A stretch of 8,580 nt of DNA, taken from the NCBI GenBank assembly GCA_035715725.1, contig DASTKT010000182.1:1-8580 (forward strand), in the 5' to 3' direction. The notes under the pieces were generated by a model. It was given only the letters and a program-made list of their open reading frames with translations, was not told where the DNA came from and did not search any database. Positions 6,458 through 8,580 of this stretch are shown piece by piece; positions within the stretch are counted from its first letter, which is position 1; the number at the start of each line of letters is the position of its first letter. Position numbers and translations under genes: made by a program. This DNA is from JADGGV01 sp035715725 (GTDB lineage: Bacteria; Gemmatimonadota; Gemmatimonadetes; Longimicrobiales; RSA9).

Positions 6458-6859
6458 ATGTCCAGGGGAACCGTCCTCGTGGCCGAAGACGCCGTGCTGG
6501 TGCGCCAGCGCTACGGCGAGATGCTCCGCGCGCTGGACTGCACGCCGCTGGAGGCGGCCAACGGCGAGGAGGCGGTCGAGCTGGCCCGGACCGGCCATCC
6601 GGACCTGATCCTGATGGACCTGCGGATGCCGGTGATGGACGGGTGGACCGCGAAGGACCGGCTGCGGCAGGATCCGCGCACCGCGGCCATCCCGATCCTC
6701 GCGGTGACCGCCGTGACGCTCGAGGCGGGCGAGGCGGCGTTCATGGCGCACGGCTTCGACGGCTACGCGCGCAAGCCGATCGGCCCGTACGAGATGATCG
6801 AGATCGTGCGGGAATGGCTGGACGACCGGCGCCGGGAGGCCGACGCGGCGACGGCGTAG
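6458..6859 (+). CDS. Stand-alone response regulator receiver (CheY/DivK-like)
   Basis: Predicted 133 residues forming one receiver domain with no output domain. All key positions are visible: acidic pair E10-D11 after TVLVA, phosphoacceptor D54 in LILMD followed by LRMPVMDG, switch T84 in ILAVTA, and K106-P107 in YARKP. Such proteins take a phosphoryl group from a histidine kinase or phosphotransfer protein and act through protein contacts. ATG 6458 has GGAG at 6446-6449, eight bases upstream. The frame is open further upstream, but that part overlaps the previous gene in another frame and is not domain sequence. No histidine kinase lies in the window, so its partner is encoded elsewhere. Its stop is two bases from the first hairpin of the large repeat array. 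Confidence 0.95.
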   Translation: MSRGTVLVAEDAVLVRQRYGEMLRALDCTPLEAANGEEAVELARTGHPDLILMDLRMPVMDGWTAKDRLRQDPRTAAIPILAVTAVTLEAGEAAFMAHGFDGYARKPIGPYEMIEIVREWLDDRRREADAATA

Positions 6860-6860
6860 C

Positions 6861-7103
6861 CGCGGCGCGAAGCGCCGCGCACGCTGCGCTGTCGTCGCGC
6901 CGGAGGCGCGACGCACGCTCGCTGCGCTCGCTGTCGTGGCGCTGCGCGCCACGCACGGTTCCCTGTCGCTCGCCTGCGGCTCGCGCACGCTCGCGTTGCT
7001 CGCTGTCGCGGCCCTGCGGGCCGCGCACGCCGTCTGCGCGGCTGTCGCTCGCCTGCGGCTCGCGTACGCTCGCTGCGCTCGCTGTAGCGGCGCTGCGCGC
7101 CGC
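6861..7103 (-). repeat. Left arm of modular hairpin array
   Basis: Hairpin modules alternate with linkers. Perfect hairpins lie at 6861-6879 (CGCGGCGC, loop GAA), 6894-6912 (GTCGCGCC, loop GGA), 6936-6952 (GTGGCGC, loop TGC), 7008-7024 (GCGGCCC, loop TGC) and 7087-7103 (GCGGCGC, loop TGC). Two further modules read GCTCGCCTGCGGCTCGC, which is only partly palindromic. Linkers, typically 15-23 bases, begin GCACG or GTACG and end CTGTC or CTGTA, often with GCTCGCTGCGCTCGC between. The stems differ in sequence yet each stays perfectly paired. The arm is the reverse complement of the right arm in module order, hence the strand given. No gene is apparent. Confidence 0.85.
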
Positions 7104-7506
7104 GAGGTGCCGGGCCGCCGGAGCCGCGCCCTCGCACGCTACTGCGGGGCACATGGCGGGGCGCGCTCACGCCGCCCCGCGGTGCCGCCGCCTCCCGTGC
7201 TCCGGCATTCGTACCCGTACCTTGCCCGTACCCGTACCCGACCCGTCCACCTGTCGTTCGCCTCGGCCGCGACATGCCCGTCCGGAAGCTCGTACGCCCG
7301 CACGACCGGAGGTGTGTCCGTTCTCGCGGCCGCAGGCCGCTACAGCGAGCGGAGCGAGCGTGCGCTCGCCGCAGTCGAGCGACAGCCCGTATCGACGGGC
7401 GTGCGCGGCCGCAGGCCGCTACAGCGAGCGGAGCGGGCGTGCGCGGCCGCAGGCCGCGACAGCGCCAGCGTGCGCGAGCCGCAGGCGAGCGACAGGGAAC
7501 CGTGCG
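6952..7506. repeat. Perfect 40-bp inverted repeat within the array
   Basis: Bases 6952-6991 are the exact reverse complement of 7467-7506. Each copy includes GCACGGTTCCCTGTC and the following partly palindromic module. The copies are 475 bases apart and form the best-conserved part of a longer inverted duplication that includes the rest of both arms. Confidence 0.85.
7104..7325. other. Central non-array spacer of the inverted array
   Basis: This spacer lacks the alternating modules. It contains an imperfect hairpin at 7148-7186 (outer GGCAC/GTGCC, small internal loop, inner GCGGGGC/GCCCCGC, 11-base loop) and a short tandem run of CCCGTA-like hexamers at about 7210-7245. No coding frame with a start site and recognisable product was found. 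Confidence 0.5.
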
Positions 7507-7523
7507 CCGCGCCTCCGGCGCGG
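7326..7523 (+). repeat. Right arm of modular hairpin array
   Basis: The modules mirror the left arm. GCGGCC-GCA-GGCCGC occurs three times (7326-7340, 7405-7419, 7443-7457). Related modules lie at 7364-7380 (GCTCG stem) and 7474-7490, and the end hairpin CCGCGCC-TCC-GGCGCGG is at 7507-7523. Linkers start GACA or TACA and end GTGC: 7341-7363, 7381-7404, 7420-7442, 7458-7473 and 7491-7505. The linker at 7381-7404 contains its own stem GCCCGT-ATCG-ACGGGC. Against the left arm, one hairpin-plus-linker unit is extra. The end hairpin is three bases from the stop of the SDR gene. Confidence 0.85.
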
Positions 7524-7526
7524 CCG

Positions 7527-8294
7527 TCAGAAGTAATTGACGCTGATCCCCCCATCGACGACGATTGCTGCGCCGTTCGTCCACGTCGACTCGTCCGAGG
7601 CGAGATAGACGCCGCACGCGACGATGTCCTCGGGGCGGCCGAAGCGGCCGGTGGGGTTGCGGGCGAGACGGATGCGCTTCGCTTCCGGGTCCTTGAGCAG
7701 CCACTCCGTCATGAGCGGCGTCTCGATGGGGCCGGGGCAGATGGCGTTCGTGCGCACGCCTCTCGGAGCGAACTGCACCGCCAGCGAGCGCGTCAGCGCG
7801 ATGACGGCGCCCTTGGATGCGGTGTACGCGTCCTGCGGCACGCTGCAACCGACGAGCGCGACGAACGAGGCGATGTTGATGACGGAGCCTCCGCCACCGT
7901 CGATCATCCGCGGGATCCCGTGCTTGCAGCACAGGTAGATCCCCTTGACGTTGACGGCCAGCGTGCGGTCCCAGACCGACTCCTCCGTGTCGACGACGGA
8001 GCGGTCCGCCTCCATCATGATCCCCGCGTTGTTGTACAGCACGTCGAGCCGGCCGTAGCGCTCCACCGTCGCGGCGATGGCGGAGCGCACGTCGGCCTCG
8101 CGCGTCACGTCGCAGCGCACGAAGAACGCGTCGCCGCCCGCGGCGCGGGCTTCGGCCGCCGCGCTCTCGCCCCGGTCCTCCGTCACGTCCGCCAGCGCGA
8201 CCCGCGCACCCTCGCGGCAGAACGCCTCCCCGGCCACGCGGCCCATGCCGCTGGCGCCGCCGGTGATGAAGCAGACTTTGTCTCGAAGACGCAT
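7527..8294 (-). CDS. Short-chain dehydrogenase/reductase (SDR), probably NAD-dependent
   Basis: Predicted 255 residues, the usual length of a classical SDR. Visible motifs are the cofactor loop T11-GGASGMG-18, D36 at the end of the second strand (favours NAD over NADP), C61-D62-V63, N88-N-A-G91, catalytic N115, S143, Y157 and K161 (YTASK), then PG in AICPGPIETPL and a C-terminal VVDGGISVNYF. The enzyme oxidises or reduces an alcohol/carbonyl group, and the substrate cannot be told. The start is set by family alignment at MRLRDK. Its ribosome site is poor: a run of six G three bases upstream. The frame stays open to ATG 8423, but that extension is Arg-rich hexamer repeat and has no ribosome site. 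The gene is convergent with the receiver gene across the hairpin array. Confidence 0.95.
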   Translation of the reverse strand: MRLRDKVCFITGGASGMGRVAGEAFCREGARVALADVTEDRGESAAAEARAAGGDAFFVRCDVTREADVRSAIAATVERYGRLDVLYNNAGIMMEADRSVVDTEESVWDRTLAVNVKGIYLCCKHGIPRMIDGGGGSVINIASFVALVGCSVPQDAYTASKGAVIALTRSLAVQFAPRGVRTNAICPGPIETPLMTEWLLKDPEAKRIRLARNPTGRFGRPEDIVACGVYLASDESTWTNGAAIVVDGGISVNYF

Positions 8295-8330
8295 GAGCCC
8301 CCCGCTGAACGTTTCCCGGCGAGTCTGTTC

Positions 8331-8475
8331 CCGCCTCCGCCTCCGCCTCCGGCCGTCCCCGCAGTCGCATTCACATTCGGACATGATGCCCAGCGGGTCG
8401 GCTTCGTGGACGCGGATCCACATGGCACCACATCGGAGGCGGAGGCGGAGGCGGGCGCGGAGGCGGAGGCGGGCG
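8331..8475. repeat. GGAGGC-hexamer inverted repeat in the SDR leader
   Basis: Bases 8331-8351 are CCGCCT-type hexamers, and 8434-8454 are the exact reverse complement (three GGAGGC units plus flanks): 21 bp each, 82 bases apart. A further GGAGGC pair occupies about 8459-8475. The 8331-8351 copy lies about 36 bases upstream of the SDR start, so an SDR transcript beginning upstream would carry both arms and could fold. The hexamers resemble Shine-Dalgarno sequence on the minus strand but no start codon is suitably placed after them. Confidence 0.7.
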
Positions 8476-8481
8476 CTGGCC

Positions 8482-8503
8482 GGCGCCTCGGCCGGACGGC
8501 GCC
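8482..8503 (-). terminator. Hairpin at the end of the right-edge gene
   Basis: GGCGCC (8482-8487) pairs with GGCGCC (8498-8503) around a 10-base loop. It starts at the last base of the stop codon of the partial minus-strand gene. It is only a 6-bp stem without a T tract, so the terminator role is tentative. Confidence 0.3.
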
Positions 8504-8580
8504 TACCCGCGCTCCAAGTACCGCTCCCGCTCCCAGCACGTCACCACCCGATCCGCCTCGCGCTGCTCGACGCGGGCGGC
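8503..8580 (-). CDS. 3' end of a minus-strand gene entering from the right edge (partial)
   Basis: Read from 8580 leftwards, the frame gives 25 residues including VEQREADRVVTCWERERYLERG and stops at TAG (8505-8503). The balanced composition (Glu, Asp, Tyr, Trp, Cys and Arg, rather than the Arg/Ala/Pro runs of shadow frames) looks like a real protein terminus. It is too short to name. It would lie upstream of the SDR on the same strand, with 208 bases of hexamer-repeat DNA between, so co-transcription is possible but not shown. Confidence 0.5.
   Translation of the reverse strand, partial: AARVEQREADRVVTCWERERYLERG

Noticed and set aside
7148..7186. tRNA or other known structured RNA in the array spacer
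   Set aside because: The hairpin is isolated; no cloverleaf, TPsiC-like loop or riboswitch core could be drawn around it.
6861..7523. CRISPR array
   Set aside because: Both the hairpin modules and the linkers are repeated and related to one another; there are no unique spacers of uniform length, the arms are inverted, and no cas gene is present.
8295..8423. N-terminal extension of the SDR to ATG 8423
   Set aside because: It is encoded by hexamer repeats (poly-Arg) with no ribosome site, and classical SDRs begin just before the TGxxxGxG motif as at 8294.

Overview
This is a very GC-rich chromosomal window from a free-living bacterium. The lipobox-bearing lipoprotein, G/C-ending codons and Shine-Dalgarno starts are all bacterial. 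The interspersed GC-rich hairpin repeats and the wording of the short repeats remind me of Gemmatimonadota (Longimicrobium-like), but nothing here proves a taxon; a myxobacterium or actinobacterium cannot be excluded.

Layout from left to right. Bases 1-33 hold the start of a gene leaving the window on the minus strand. A roughly 200-bp MITE-like repeat (244-453) is followed by a two-gene plus-strand operon: a four-TM coiled-coil membrane protein (714-2528) overlapping by ATGA a von Willebrand factor A (VWA) lipoprotein (2525-3268). A G-rich inverted repeat separates this operon from a convergent gene for a second, cytoplasmic VWA protein (3380-4651). A second copy of the repeat (4727-4927) lies in the same orientation, so the three genes are bracketed by direct copies.

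Next come two small membrane-protein paralogues (5049-5393 and 5902-6354). Each is followed by a strong hairpin, and the second carries a tail of 12-residue tandem repeats. About 500 bp lies between them and may hold a decayed relative. A stand-alone CheY-like receiver (6458-6859) follows.

The gap between the receiver and a convergent SDR dehydrogenase (7527-8294) is filled by a large inverted array of alternating hairpin and linker modules. This array is the most unusual structure in the window. Upstream of the SDR start lies a GGAGGC-hexamer inverted repeat, and at 8503-8580 the end of another minus-strand gene enters from the right.

The genes do not form one recognisable pathway. The best candidate for an undescribed functional unit is the membrane-protein/VWA-lipoprotein operon, possibly with the adjacent VWA gene. 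The best candidate for undescribed DNA structure is the array at 6861-7523.
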